From NCBI GenBank assembly GCA_012845835.1, contig JABAKD010000021.1:12456795-12520794 (forward strand): DNA of 64,000 nucleotides, in the 5' to 3' direction. Of the stretch, positions 10,880-21,806 are shown in pieces. The stretch's first letter is position 1. Each line of letters starts with the position of its first letter. The notes under the pieces are model-generated. The model was not told the DNA's origin, made no database searches, and saw only the letters and a list, made by a program, of their open reading frames with translations. This DNA is from Undaria pinnatifida. Its lineage: Eukaryota > Sar > Phaeophyceae > Laminariales > Alariaceae. The position numbers and the translations under genes are program-made.

Positions 10880-11230
10880 CGAAAGGTGCAGGCCCAGCGC
10901 AACACCATTAGACAAACAGCAGCACAGCAGCAGCTGCTGCGCAGTAGCATCACAGCAGCCGCTGCCGCAGCAGCAGCAGCAGCGGCGGGGGCAGGGACGG
11001 AGGTGGCGGTGGCGATGGCCCCGCCAGATGAGTTGCAGCACAGCAGCTCGGCTCGGCCTGGCTCAATCACCACGATCACCACAACAACATAGCCAGTTTT
11101 TTATATTTGTTTTTAGAACCAAGCGCAGGAGACACCAACAGCAGCCGCAGCACAATAGCCGCCGCCGCACAGCAGCAGCAGCAGCAGCAGCAGTAGCGGC
11201 GGCGGCCATGCGGCGTGGGTGGCGGTGGCG
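10880..11230. repeat. CAG/GCC trinucleotide-rich segment
   Basis: Interrupted CAG and GCA runs occur at 10915-10985 and 11160-11200. All frames over it give poly-Gln, poly-Ala or poly-Ser. On the minus strand the adjoining frame (11480-11250) has a less biased, protein-like segment, so it may be part of a decayed Q-rich gene, but I cannot show that. Confidence 0.45.
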
Positions 11231-11487
11231 GTGGAGGCTTTGGCGATGGCTTGTGCCCTCGTGCCCTCTGATTGTTGTGCCGTCGTGCCTGGAGAGCAAC
11301 GGTGTTAAGCTCGGTATTTGTAGGCCAATCGTATGAGCTGGTCGTCATTGATTGATGGAAGTTCACTCTAAATCGTTCGTTCAAATCGGAATTTTCATGC
11401 CGTTTTGGGGCAAATTCTTCCTTCAAAGTTCGCTCGCCTTTTTTTTTAATGGAGTTTTTGATTGAACTCTTTAAACGCAAACACTCG

Positions 11488-11592
11488 ATTATAAAAATAA
11501 AAATACACCCCAGCTGTGAGTTTGAAGATCATTGTGTCGAAACTTATCTTTGCAAGCTGTGTGTGATACTCCGATCGTGCGTATTTCGGGGT
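11488..11592 (+). mobile_element. Terminal-module fragment of the CACTCCAGC family
   Basis: The first 90 or so bases of the terminal module (CACCCCAGCTGTGAG through TACTCCGATCGTGCG) in plus orientation, then unrelated sequence. Confidence 0.6.
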
Positions 11593-12157
11593 GGGGTATA
11601 GGCGAAAGTGTAATGTTAAGGACTTTAGTGGGGTATTAGTCCGTTTGACCACTTGCAAAAAGTTAACCAATAGCTTGCCCAAACTAAGCCTTATAACAGT
11701 AAGTGCCCGACCAAATGGTTGCGGTTAGGTGTATGGTAGCCCGCAGGGATTCGGTCTCGTGACCACCAGAAGTGACCACAAGAAAAATAGTATTCTCCTG
11801 AAAAGCATTCTGAGTAGTCTAGACTCTACTACTCGTATACAGAAGATAACCCGTAAAACCCCAAATTCTACATTCTCAGGACCCTTATTTTGATTTGAAG
11901 GCGTTGAAAATCAGTTCGCGACCTTGTTCTTTACTCGCTCGTAGAGTGCCTGTAAAGTACAATGGGTACCCCGATTATTGATTAGCGCAGAAGATAAAAG
12001 TATTCGGGGGGTCGAACCGGCATGTCCCGCCTGTACTAAAAGCTATGTATTTCTCACTAAGATACGATGCAGATGTGAGCAATGAATAAAAAAAGTGGTT
12101 ATGCGCGCTTGTTTCGGCTTGTCACGGGGCGCTCTTAAATCGGGGTACCCACAGGAT

Positions 12158-12363
12158 AGCTTGCGTTGCCGGGGTTGTAACGAAGACCACTGATGATAGG
12201 GACAGCAAACGCTATACCTACAACGGGATCCGAAGCGTGCGCCAGCTAGCGTTGGGCTGCGAAAGCAACTGAGTTAAATCAACACAGGACGCGTATGAAG
12301 ATACGTGGAAGTGTGGTGAGCTAAAGCTTTATTTTTCCCCATCCGCCGGAGGATAAGAAAAAA
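12158..12363 (+). mobile_element. SINE-like retroposon A, copy 4 (5'-truncated)
   Basis: Matches the tail-proximal half of 5751-6177 in the same orientation, starting at AGCTTGCGTTGCCGGGG and ending TCCGCCGGAGGATAAG plus a short A-run. It has the same breakpoint region as the copy at 8.5 kb. Confidence 0.65.
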
Positions 12364-13359
12364 GGCACTGTTCCGGGATAGATCGGGGGTTCGTTCCCCG
12401 GTTTGTGCGGCAAAAATATCGCCTGGCGTACCACCGCACTAACAACGAGGGACCGTACGAAAGGTGCCGGAGACTGCAGCGGCGTGTCGTCGCGCACGCA
12501 ATCACTTCTGTCACTCTTGTCCTCTCACGCGTGGCGACAAAATAAGTCATCATCAAACCTAGGTGAGAGATAAACTCTGAAAACGGAAATATTTAGTCTA
12601 GAGAAGAAGTAAATCGGCTACCCTACCGTGTGGTGAACGTGTGCGCTGCACCGAGTGGCTTGTATCCGTGTGGTCTTGGTTCACAGTCGAACCCTCTTCT
12701 TGATCGCCCATCGCCACTACCAAGCTAATACCTGATAGGCTAGAAAAACACAGGCTCTCGCGACGGACGTACCTATGAAAACTACGTACAGTGGTACTTA
12801 CCATGATGAATACTACATACAGCAGTGGTACCTCCCGCGTAAAGGAAAAGTTGCCTGATGGTGCTGCAGCATCTTTTCCGGTGGTCTAACAATACATACC
12901 TGGTCGTGGACGTCCTGGTAGCATACATGCACACACGGCGGAACATCCACACCATCAGCAGAGGTGAGTACACAAGTAAGGACGATTTCGTGAGTTTGAG
13001 GTTTGAGTGCAGCAAGTGATACTTGAAAACATGCGGTGTAGAGATTAGTCCTCTAGACTATTGATTCTTCCACTCCAGGATGACTGAAGGCTGTCCCGTG
13101 ACCACGGACTTGATTGCGCGAGTTAATGTGAGAACAACAACATCGGCAACAACAACATAACCGGTTGAGTAGTGTCGGTTGCCCGCTATAGTTCCTGTTA
13201 AATTGCTTGAGGTACATATCCGAACAGGGGGTAGTGTCGGTATGCGGAGTAGCGGAGTGGGACTGCTTCCCGTTACACTGCTGTAGTGGCGGTGTTTCCG
13301 GTCGGCGCATTACGGCACTATAGAGGGACTGCCACTTGCTACGAAACGTGTGGGTTGAC

Positions 13360-13995
13360 GGCCTAGGTTTGACCCGTCAAGGCGTCTTTGGACTTATCAT
13401 GCTAGTGTTAGTGTGTTTGGTTCCTTGACGACTGTCCGTCACGGCGAACGAGTGCCGTCAACAGGTTAACGGTGTAGGTTTGACCCGTCAAGGCGTCTTT
13501 GGAATTACCATACCAACTAGTGTTAGTGTGTGGAGTTCCTTGCCGGCTCTCCGTCAAGGGGCAACGGCTAGTTGTGACCGGTCAAGCGTCATTGGAATCA
13601 TCATTTTTTTTTTTTTCCTCACACTTTTTACTTTCCAGCTTCTGGACAACAAGCCGTGGTCACAGGTGTCGTCCCTTTCTCCCCCCCGGTTCTTGCCTTC
13701 AATTTCTATCGCGCATAGGGTTCAGCAATCCCACTGCTCGTCGATATTTCATCGAGTGTATTGCTAACTCACGATCTCGCGCTTTCCGCAAGTCAATTTG
13801 TGCACAAGAAAAAGTCCCAACGAATTTATACGAGTATGCATTCGGCGGGCTCGAACTCCCGAAACTGGCCTATACCAGGCTCGAGGATAACCTGATACGC
13901 CACCGGGGCGACCGGTTCGTCATACTCTAGTGTTCGTGTGTGGAGGTCCTTTACGGCTGTCCATCAAAGGGCAACAGTGCCGTCGACCCACATAT
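13360..13995. repeat. Short tandem array (unit about 110 bp) interrupted by a SINE
   Basis: Three units share GACCCGTCAAGGCGTCTTTGG, ACTAGTGTTAGTGTGTGGA and a CCGTCAAGGGGCAAC-like end (from about 13364, 13475 and 13575). The third unit is split after GGAATCATCAT by the SINE at 13604-13915 and resumes at TCGTCATACTCTAGTGTTCG. Confidence 0.7.
13604..13915 (-). mobile_element. tRNA-derived SINE (family B), copy 2
   Basis: Full-length SINE in minus orientation with its head at 13915 (GACCGGTCGCC complement, B-box-like GAGTTCGAGCC) and its tail at the T-run at 13604-13616. The surrounding tandem unit is interrupted exactly here. Flanks ATCATCAT and TTCGTCAT may be a decayed target duplication. 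Confidence 0.78.
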
Positions 13996-14488
13996 TTGCC
14001 CATTATCGTTCATGCCGAGTTCCGGAGGTGCAATTGAGCGCGAGTTGGAAAAGGAAAAATTGGATGCAATCGACGAATAGTGGGAAAGCTGAACATTGTG
14101 CACTTATCGAGGGGGACACGAAAGCATTCTTTTGACTTATCGGTAAAAATCGTGGAGGGAGAAGGGATGGCCCTTGGTATGTATGATGACCACCGCTTGT
14201 GAAAAAGGCCGTTGACGGCAAAATCATCTACAATTTGATGATGGTTTGGCCCTGGCTTTGGGGCAAGAAATGGCCAACGCTCGCGGTAGGCAAAACAAAA
14301 ATGGGGGTAGAGCATGTTTTGAGGCGCAAGCCATGACGGCCATTAACGAGCCTTAGCGAGCCTCAAACAGATAGACACGAGCCTTAAAAACGCCTTAAAC
14401 CAGCCTTCACCCGATTACTACTCCAAAAAAACGTAACCTTAGCCCTAATTCCGAATAATTCCTTCCCATAAATATATAGACTTTAACA
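13996..14488. other. No supported gene
   Basis: A 101-codon minus-strand open frame (14010-14315) has a fairly balanced composition but no motif, splice context or homologue in the window. I leave it uncalled. Confidence 0.3.
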
Positions 14489-15518
14489 GTCTATATTATA
14501 AAAATTAAAATACACTCCAGCTGTGAGATCGAAGATTTTGCCGAAACTCATCTCTGCAAGCTGTGTGTGATACTCCGATCGCGCGTTTCACGGGTTGTGT
14601 GTCTTCATTAAGGATATAGGTCGGCGACTCCCTTGCAACTACAGTGTAGCTATCAGGGTCAACAGGGTGATGTTAGGCAGTCTGTGCGCGGAAACTCTAA
14701 AACCCGTTTCTGAGGGAGACACAATCTGACAGCTGTGGAAGGAAATGCATCTGTTTAGTAAGTTAATCCTGTAAATCGAATATCCGGTGAGGGAAGGGCG
14801 GAGTGTTTTACAGGACGTGGGGGCCTGATTTTGATCAAAAGGGGGGCGGGAGGGGGGGGAGGGGGGGGGAGGGGACGGGTGGGGCAGGTCAATTTGTGCG
14901 TGGAAACTATAAATCCTTCTTGTGGAAGAGGGGGGGGGTGTGGCGGGGGTGTGTGTGGCGGGGGGGGCGGGGGGCGGGAGGGGAGGGCTTTACGTTGCAT
15001 AGATGTAGGGGTTTGTTATACGCGTGGTGCGAGGTCTAGGCGATGGTGCGGGTGGTGGGGAAGGAGGGGGCGTTTGGGGCGGGAGGGGGTGAGAATTGCA
15101 GCAGCGGCATGGACGGCTCTAAAACGATAATGAGGCGATATCCAAGGCGTGGAAGTGTTTATTACTCTGGCAGATTTTGATATTAGGTGGGGCGTTTGAG
15201 CAAAGAAGAGTGAGGAAAAAAAAAAAAAAAACGGGGGGGGGGGGTTGAAGGGGTTTAGATCACATATAACTGTCAGATTTTGTCCCCCTCAGAAACGGGT
15301 TTTATAGTTTCCGCGCACAGACTGACTAAAATCACCCTGTTGACCCTGATAGCTACACTGTAGTTGTAAGGGGAGTCGCCGACCTATATCTTTAATATGG
15401 ACACACAACTCGTAATGCGCGCGATCGGAGTATCACACACAGCTTGCAAAGATGAGGTTCGACGAAATCTTCGATCTCACAGCTGGAGTGTATTTTCATT
15501 TTTGATACAAAAAATAAT
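14489..15518 (+). mobile_element. CACTCCAGC-family element with long terminal inverted repeats
   Basis: The left terminal module (TATTATAAAAATTAAAATAC then CACTCCAGC, 14489-14755) is mirrored by an inverted module at 15263-15518 ending CAGCTGGAGTGTATTTTCAT. The interior has two G-run islands (14838-14880, 14925-14995) and the conserved block TATACGCGTGGTGC / TCTAGGCGATGG. Total length is about 1.03 kb with inverted repeats of about 250 bp. No open frame encodes a recognisable protein; glycine- or proline-rich frames follow the G-runs. Long inverted repeats with internal repeats resemble foldback or Mutator-like non-autonomous elements. Confidence 0.65.
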
Positions 15519-16600
15519 ATAATACACTCCAGCTATGAGAGCAAGAATTTGGTCGACACTGATCTTCGCAACATTGTGTGTGATCCTCCGATCGCGCGTA
15601 TTGATCATATATGTAGGGGCTTGCTATACGCGCGATGCTGGGTCTAGGCGATCGTGCGGGGTGTGGGGAAGGAGGGGGCGTTGGAGGGGGGGATGGGGGA
15701 TGAATGAAAGCTACGTCATGGATGGCTAGAAAGATAATGACGTGATACCAATTGCTTAGAAGTGTTTATTACTCTGGCCGATTTCGATTGTAAGTGGGGC
15801 GTTTGAACGAACTGGGCGGGGAACTAAAGGGGGGGGGGAGATGAGTTGGAGCTACGGCATGGATGGCTAGATGGATAATGAGATGATATCAGATGGCTGG
15901 TAGTGCTTACTACTCTGGTAGATTTTGATTTCAGGTGGGGCGTTTGAATAGAGGGATCGGGGGGTGGGTGGGTGGGGGGCATTTCAATATGTGCGCGGAA
16001 ACTATAAACCCTTGAAGGTGACGAATCTGACGGTTGCAGCAAGAAGACACCCCTTTATATCACCCGCCTGGTCATGTTTATTTTTCTAGAAAGTTTGATG
16101 TTACATGTAGTATGCAACCCACTTTTTAGGTGTAGTAAACAGCGTGTTAAAAGCTCCATAATTTTTTATTGTACATGGATTGAAAGATAGAATATTTCAA
16201 TCGAAAGGTACAATCATGTATATACCATTATTTTCTGACATCGCTAATTATAAGAAAGAGATGCATATTGCCAAATACAACAGGCGAGGTGATGTGGTCA
16301 TGCAATGTCACCGCCATTGAGAACGAAAGGGAGAAGTGCGAATCGTCATTGTTTAGCGTACACGCGCTCAATTACGTTACTTCGTTAGTCATACTTCGCT
16401 TGGCATAGGTTGGGAGGCGATCCCTATATTGCAAGTGCCAACAACGCAGCTTGCAAATATGAGTATTGACGCGAAATTCGTCGAACTCACGGGTGACGTC
16501 CTTGATTTCGTTTTTTTAAATAGGACGCTCGCAAAGTTGAGTTTCAACCACCCATTGGGCGTACTCTCAGCTGACGTTTTTCATTTTTTTTTTTAAATAT
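15519..16600 (+). mobile_element. CACTCCAGC-family unit, degenerate, inverted terminal copies at right end
   Basis: Starts head-to-head with the previous element (CACTCCAGCTATGAGAGCAAG at 15529). Blocks follow with GTAGGGGCTTGCTATACG, ACGTCATGGATGGCTAGAAA and TGTGCGCGGAAACTATAAA, then the AT-rich block with TCTGACATCGCTAATTATAA. It ends with two diverged inverted terminal modules (16447-16500 and 16528-16597). Confidence 0.6.
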
Positions 16601-16930
16601 CACTCGCGATCAGTGTCCTCTTTTCAACCATTATTGTCTCCTCCAGCCCGCGACCCCGATCGTGTTCCCAACCAATCTGGAGTGCATCTCCTGGACATAT
16701 TCCGACTAAATTCCCGACTGATTTCCCGATTGTGTTCCCGACCGTTTTCCCGAGACTGTTCCCGAGCGATTCTCGTCTAGATTCCTGACCGATTTCCCGA
16801 CCTATTACCGACCCGTTCCATGATTCCGTCCCGCCAAGAAATCGTGCACTCCCGTCCCGTCGCGTGAACCTAATGGCGCCCCACTTTCCCGTCCCATTTC
16901 CGTCTCGCGGTAAGCAAACGGGAACCATTT
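16600..16930. repeat. Degenerate TTCCCGAC minisatellite
   Basis: Repeated TTCCCGACC, TTTCCCGATT and related 10-12-bp words, with spacers close to multiples of 11. A similar array is at 48.63-48.87 kb. The minus-strand open frame here has a matching internal repeat and is an artefact. Confidence 0.6.
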
Positions 16931-16999
16931 CCCGAACCGTCGCTCGGGAAGACAAAAAATCCACATGCGGCGGGCTAAGTGGTTACCGTACCATACCGA

Positions 17000-18240
17000 C
17001 CGGTGCCTTCGTTACTGTGCGTACCTTCGGGAGAGTCTGCTTTGGGTCAATCGGCAGCTGAGGATTTCGAAATAAAACAACGGCGGTCGCAAACGGGGAT
17101 ATTATGGTGCTTTATATTTTGTTCGTGTTTTGTTTTTTCTTCTGCTTCCTTTCTGCTACACCCGTGCTAGGCCTGGGACATACGACGGAGGCGCGTGAAT
17201 ACAGCAGCAGCAGACGTGCGTCGAGCATGTAATGGAGATATCATGCGTATGTGTCACGATTCATTACATACAAGAAATCGGATCTATCACCAGATGTGGG
17301 CAGTGATATAGTTTGCGGCGGATTGGATCTGTGTGGCCAGTAGCATTGTCCAAGATTCACACACACACGTGTGACATTACCACGGCGTATGTATCACGCC
17401 ACAGCAGCCGGTAGTTTTTCATCTTCTCATTGAGTTGGGTACTTTTCTCGAAGGTGTGTCGTTGGAGCCGCGGTAGCTCCTATCGCACAGAGTAGGCGGA
17501 GCTGCACGACATGTCACACTCGAGAGATGCAGGTAGGGGTGGGGTTTGTTACCACAAGCTTCGAGCACACACGTGTACGCATTTTTACGCTCGTTTTTTT
17601 CAGAACGTTCTGTTTGAAGAACAAGCAAGCCTATATCTCAGTACATAGGCGGTGCCAGGAGCGCGTTTGCTCATGATGTCGCAAGTTCTTTGTGCTTGGA
17701 GAGATCCAGTATTGCTTACCACCGTACGGTTGTCATACACAAGAAGTTAATCACACATGTCTCAGCGTGGAGCGCGGGGCGTACGCTTTAAATATCTTGG
17801 CATTGGGTCTGAGCCTTATCCTCTTTTATTCGTATGGGCATAGCGGGAGTCTGCGACAGGCGGCCGTCCAGGCCGTCGGCAAAGCCCCTTGTACCTTAAT
17901 TTAACAGGGTTAGATAACCCATGTATACTGGAATAAACACCAGATCGGGGTTTTTCGAAATAGACCAACCGGGTTTGAGCTACCTGGTACAGCAGTAGTA
18001 CTCCAGTTCCTGGTTGGCCAAAAATACAAAAATCGAAAACCTAGCCCGACCTATACTCATGAACATTCGTACACTTTAATCAATAAATTCCTCATTGACC
18101 GGTTGAGGCTGGTTCAGGGCCCAATTCAATACCCCAATATCCCTAATATTCATTGAATGGTTCCATGAAGGATCCATTTAATTTTACTGATAAATATGCA
18201 TTCCACTGCAATCCTGTTATATTACTTAAGTGAACGAATA
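17000..18240. other. No gene seen
   Basis: Only short open frames on both strands, with no motif, RNA gene or strong repeat recognised. It includes CAC/GTG-rich patches at 17360-17400. Confidence 0.45.
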
Positions 18241-18500
18241 CACTTCAGCGGTGCGTGAGATCGATCGAAAAGGCTTTGGATCAAAACTCAGTTTTGCAAG
18301 CTTCGTGTGATACTTCGATCGTGCGTGTTACGGGGGGTGTGTGTACCCTCGTGAAGGATACCGTTCGGTAGCTCCCCTGCTAATGCCAGTGTCAACAGGA
18401 TTAAGACGTTAAACCTTGTTCTCGCCAGGAAAATTGTATAACGCGCATTGAGGGAAACAAAACCAGACATCTGTGGAATTGAGTACTCATAAAGCAATGT
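18241..18500 (+). mobile_element. Diverged (B-type) solo terminal module
   Basis: Related base for base, but diverged, to the terminal module at 14.5 kb: CACTTCAGCGGTG, GCAAGCTTCGTGTGATACTT, GTAGCTCCCCTGCTAATG, AAACCAGACATCTGTGG. It is much closer to the copy at 47033-47270, so these define a second subfamily. It ends about 145 bp upstream of the ORF starting at 18647 and may supply promoter sequence. Confidence 0.65.
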
Positions 18501-18646
18501 ATGATTTTTGAATACGCACATACAATATATATTCATATTTAACTAGTCCCCGCCCCCCCACGCCCCCCTTCACTATGTTCTTGCGTTTTTATTACACAAT
18601 ATCATCCAAATCTCCGAACTATGCAACAGGTGTTTGCAATTAGGAA

Positions 18647-20770
18647 ATGGTGTGGGCGCGATTCGTCGGCAGTGGTGCACTCGCACTTCTCGCCTATCTG
18701 GCCGTGAACACGTTGGTGCTTGTCACCAACCCCGCAAAGTTTGTAACACAAACGACGGATTTCTTAGGAGAGCCGGTGGGTGACCTGAGCGACGAGGTTC
18801 GACTCTACCTGGCGGAAGAAGCCTCTAGCGGATCGGTTGAGACAAACGTGACCTGGGAGACAGACGCTACGATATGTCGTTTCTCTTGGTCCTGGAATAC
18901 ACCCGGCGGCGCCCTGGGTTCTTTTTTCAGCCAAGACAACAACCTGTGCAATCACCTGCACTCGGTTGATTACTACTCCATAGAGGGTATAAATACGTTA
19001 TCCCCAATTGGAATGGAAGAGGAGTGTTTTGAGAGTGTTGACATGGATGGGTTCCGAACCTACAAATTCTGTGACGAGATTACCGGTGAACCCTACTTGA
19101 TCAGGCACACATTTGAGTTTGATCTCGAAAATATCACCGAAACATTGGGACTACCAGAAAGTTCAAGATCGAGTGACATTGAGGTCCTATTCACCTCGAC
19201 GAGGCAGTCTGGGATCTATTTGACAGTAGATTCGTTTTTTGTTTGCGACGAACCAGTAGGAGTCTCGGTTTCGTGTGAGCTGTGGTCTGATTTCTGGGGT
19301 GAGGTCGCGGTTGTGGTTAGAAACGCAACCGTTAGTGTCAGGTCTGCAATCCTTGCTGAGTTAGTAGACCTAGTAAACAACGATCGACTCCCAGACTCGC
19401 TTTCTACGGTAGGCATGGAGGCAGGAATCTGCGACGCAGTCGGGGCGTCGGAAGAGCTGATACGCTGCTCGATAAGCTGCATCGCGTCGTACCCATATCC
19501 CTCCAGCGTCTGCATGGGCTCGTACGAATTGAACCTAGTGAAGGAGATACGCCACACGACCCTTATCATCTCGACTATGCTGGCGGCAGTGGTAGTGGTT
19601 TGTCTCGCACTGTCAATGCTGCGTCTAGGCATGCGCACTGCTCACGGCAGGTCACGCCGAGGGTACCTAGGTCCCGGAGGGTCGTGTCACCATTTCTTTG
19701 AGGAAGAGGGTGAGGGCGGTGACCGCTTGAGTCTCGCGAATGTTGCACCCTCGATGCGATCAGTGAAGGTACGCACGCAAGGGCAAAGCACATCAACCTC
19801 CTTTCTTCCGTTCTCTGGATTGGCATTTCCCAGGAATAAATCTCGTGAAGAACCTGCAGGAATGGGTGTGATAGTATGCGAGGGGGTTAACAACTTACCC
19901 AGAGAGGTGTTGCAAAGGACGAGCACACCGGTCGCTGTTGATTGTCCAAGACGTACCAGATCATCGGACTCCGGAGATGGCAGGGGTACCCTACCGATAT
20001 GCTTCATAGTTCGGGAGAACGTTGATGGGTCGGTCACAAACTTGGACGTTGAGGAAACGCACCGCCTGCTGGACAAGGCTGGTGGTCGGGCACTACTGGA
20101 CGAATCGTACGGCGGTGACCACCTTGGATGGGCCAGAGGGTTTTCGTTGGCGGATGCAGCGGGATGTTTGCTAAGTCTGTGGACTGTCCATCTCGTGGCA
20201 GCTAACAGCGGTTGGGGATCGTTCTATTGGGTTGCAGCACTGGTCGCCCTCGCAAGGTGGATGGAGGAATCCGATGTGATAAGCTTAATGAGAGCCCTAA
20301 CGAACGGTGTGCGGGTGACGCCCAAACACAGACATTCGGCGGCACCCCCCTTACCCATTACGCTTGCGGTGATGGAAGTCTTGTACGACCTACAAATCCC
20401 ACACGTGGAGGTACTCGGATTGATTGTCACCATAGTGTGGAGCCTGCTGATTGTGTCATCGTGTGGATATTTCGTTTTTGTTCTAGGGTATGAGCCAGTC
20501 TACTACGGTGGGGGAGTTTATTCAACAAAAGTCTCGTTAGCAACAGCTCTCTCAGTAGGCACCGCATTGCACGCGCCGTTGGTCCTCGCGGGTGAGTGGG
20601 TGCGCGGATCGCGGTGTGGTGACCTCGGCGGAAGACTAGCGGTTTCATTCTGTCTAGGGAACCCTAGAATGTCTGATGACACTAGGGTGGGCCATGTCAA
20701 TCACATTTCAGAGCTACACCCCACATCGTTAGAGACGAGTATCCTTTGCGGCGACGGGGGTTTTATTTGA
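18647..20770 (+). CDS. Multi-pass membrane protein of unknown family, 707 aa, single exon
   Basis: This is the longest intact frame in the window, from ATG (context GGAAATGG) to TGA. There is a hydrophobic segment at residues 7-27 (signal anchor), then a region of about 275 residues with ten or so cysteines (77-289) and three N-glycosylation sequons (NVT 67, NIT 162, NAT 226), so probably extracellular or lumenal. A second membrane segment lies at 304-326. Residues 327-498 are a polar, Ser/Arg/Gly-rich cytosolic-type linker. About four more membrane segments follow (roughly 499-519, 524-540, 589-614, 631-648), with a short polar tail. I do not recognise the family. No intron is needed across 2.1 kb, which is unusual beside the intron-rich LRR gene. 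Balanced codon use and ordered topology argue it is real. A membrane receptor or transporter-like role is possible but unproven. Confidence 0.72.
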   Translation: MVWARFVGSGALALLAYLAVNTLVLVTNPAKFVTQTTDFLGEPVGDLSDEVRLYLAEEASSGSVETNVTWETDATICRFSWSWNTPGGALGSFFSQDNNLCNHLHSVDYYSIEGINTLSPIGMEEECFESVDMDGFRTYKFCDEITGEPYLIRHTFEFDLENITETLGLPESSRSSDIEVLFTSTRQSGIYLTVDSFFVCDEPVGVSVSCELWSDFWGEVAVVVRNATVSVRSAILAELVDLVNNDRLPDSLSTVGMEAGICDAVGASEELIRCSISCIASYPYPSSVCMGSYELNLVKEIRHTTLIISTMLAAVVVVCLALSMLRLGMRTAHGRSRRGYLGPGGSCHHFFEEEGEGGDRLSLANVAPSMRSVKVRTQGQSTSTSFLPFSGLAFPRNKSREEPAGMGVIVCEGVNNLPREVLQRTSTPVAVDCPRRTRSSDSGDGRGTLPICFIVRENVDGSVTNLDVEETHRLLDKAGGRALLDESYGGDHLGWARGFSLADAAGCLLSLWTVHLVAANSGWGSFYWVAALVALARWMEESDVISLMRALTNGVRVTPKHRHSAAPPLPITLAVMEVLYDLQIPHVEVLGLIVTIVWSLLIVSSCGYFVFVLGYEPVYYGGGVYSTKVSLATALSVGTALHAPLVLAGEWVRGSRCGDLGGRLAVSFCLGNPRMSDDTRVGHVNHISELHPTSLETSILCGDGGFI

Positions 20771-21676
20771 TACTGGTCTCACTCATGGTCAATTCATGGC
20801 AATATTGAATCGATACTAGAGTCATCCCATGTTAAGAGTTTTATTGTCTGGAGCATACGATGGTTCTGGTGTTGTTCTAATGTAACGGTGGAGCCTTCTA
20901 AGTGAGTAACCACCGGTTAATCCGATACCTTAAATAGTACCATTTTATTTTATTTTCTAGCGCATAGAAGTGCTGGTCGAGTTGCGCGGTATTGGATGCA
21001 CTCGACGTCATGCTTCGGGTGAAGATGGTGATATATTGAGCTCTTCAGGTTAGGAGCCCAAACAATTTTTAGAATGACCCACGAGTTACTACATGCATTA
21101 CCATGTATTATACTTGGGATTCTTTTTGAGCCATCCCTTTCCATTATTGACATGAGACGATGGGGGGATTTAGTTGAATTGGAGATCGACTGGTAGGTGT
21201 GTTCCGGTGGGGTGGTATGGGTGGGTGCATTAGACGTGCCCGCGCTTGGAATACGAGGGAAGTCTTCTAAAAACAATGGAATGGGCTTCGGAAGTTGTCG
21301 CGACCGTATGGGCTTTCAACCACTTGTATTGAGGGATGCACATCAACTCATATTCACGTGCTGGTTACGATCGCTTTTAAAATTAATTTTAATCACGTCA
21401 TGTGATTGATGGTGTTGATTGTGGATTACATATCGACTGATCATGATTAGCTGTGGTTATTGAACATAACCATGGCTAGTTGATTATTTTCGAAAAAAAC
21501 ATGCTTTATGATGGAGTAACCGTCGACACATGCGCCAGCGGCGCAACCAAAGAAATCTATTACCAGCGGCTTCCTCCACACGAGGACCGAGACGCACGAG
21601 CGCGAGTGCATCATTCACTCGCAGGCCCAGTAGCAGGACGGGTCAGAGGTTATACAGCACACGCGAAGTTCAAGCG
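20771..21676. other. Non-coding flank
   Basis: AT-rich sequence after the ORF stop. No gene or repeat is recognised apart from weak open frames. Confidence 0.4.
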
Positions 21677-21806
21677 TCATCGTCTGCATCCGAACGCGTC
21701 TTCACGGTAGGCGGGCTTGTCGTTACCAAGAAGCGCAACCGTCTGGCCGGGGAAAGGGTGGGAGATGTCATTTTCCTTCATGAAAGGATGATGCACAAAC
21801 TATGGC
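21677..21806 (+). pseudogene. hAT transposase C-terminal (dimerisation) remnant
   Basis: The frame reads SSASERVFTVGG followed by VVTKKRNRL and VGDVIFLHERM. This is the signature of the hAT-family C-terminal dimerisation region: the Ser-Glu-Arg-Val-Phe motif, then a glycine-rich turn, KKRNRL, and a hydrophobic helix of FLH type. Only about 45 residues are recognisable. The upstream sequence in this frame is low-complexity Ser/Arg and does not carry the catalytic or zinc-finger parts, so it is a fragment of a dead transposon. I did not find the terminal inverted repeats or 8-bp duplications of an intact hAT element. Confidence 0.72.

Noticed and set aside
13850-13915. tRNA genes at 2.4, 13.9, 50.6, 53.2 and 55.6 kb
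   Set aside because: They have Pol III box-like parts but no complete cloverleaf; they continue into a shared non-tRNA body or are degraded, so they are SINE heads.
14755-15130. Gly- and Pro-rich open frames across G-runs (also at 25.8-27.9, 32.7-33.5, 38.3-40.7 and 42.7-44.2 kb)
   Set aside because: They follow G-run or C-run homopolymers, change frame between repeat copies and have no conserved residues.
16593-16964. 123-codon minus-strand open frame with internal repeats
   Set aside because: Its peptide repeats mirror the TTCCCGACC minisatellite.
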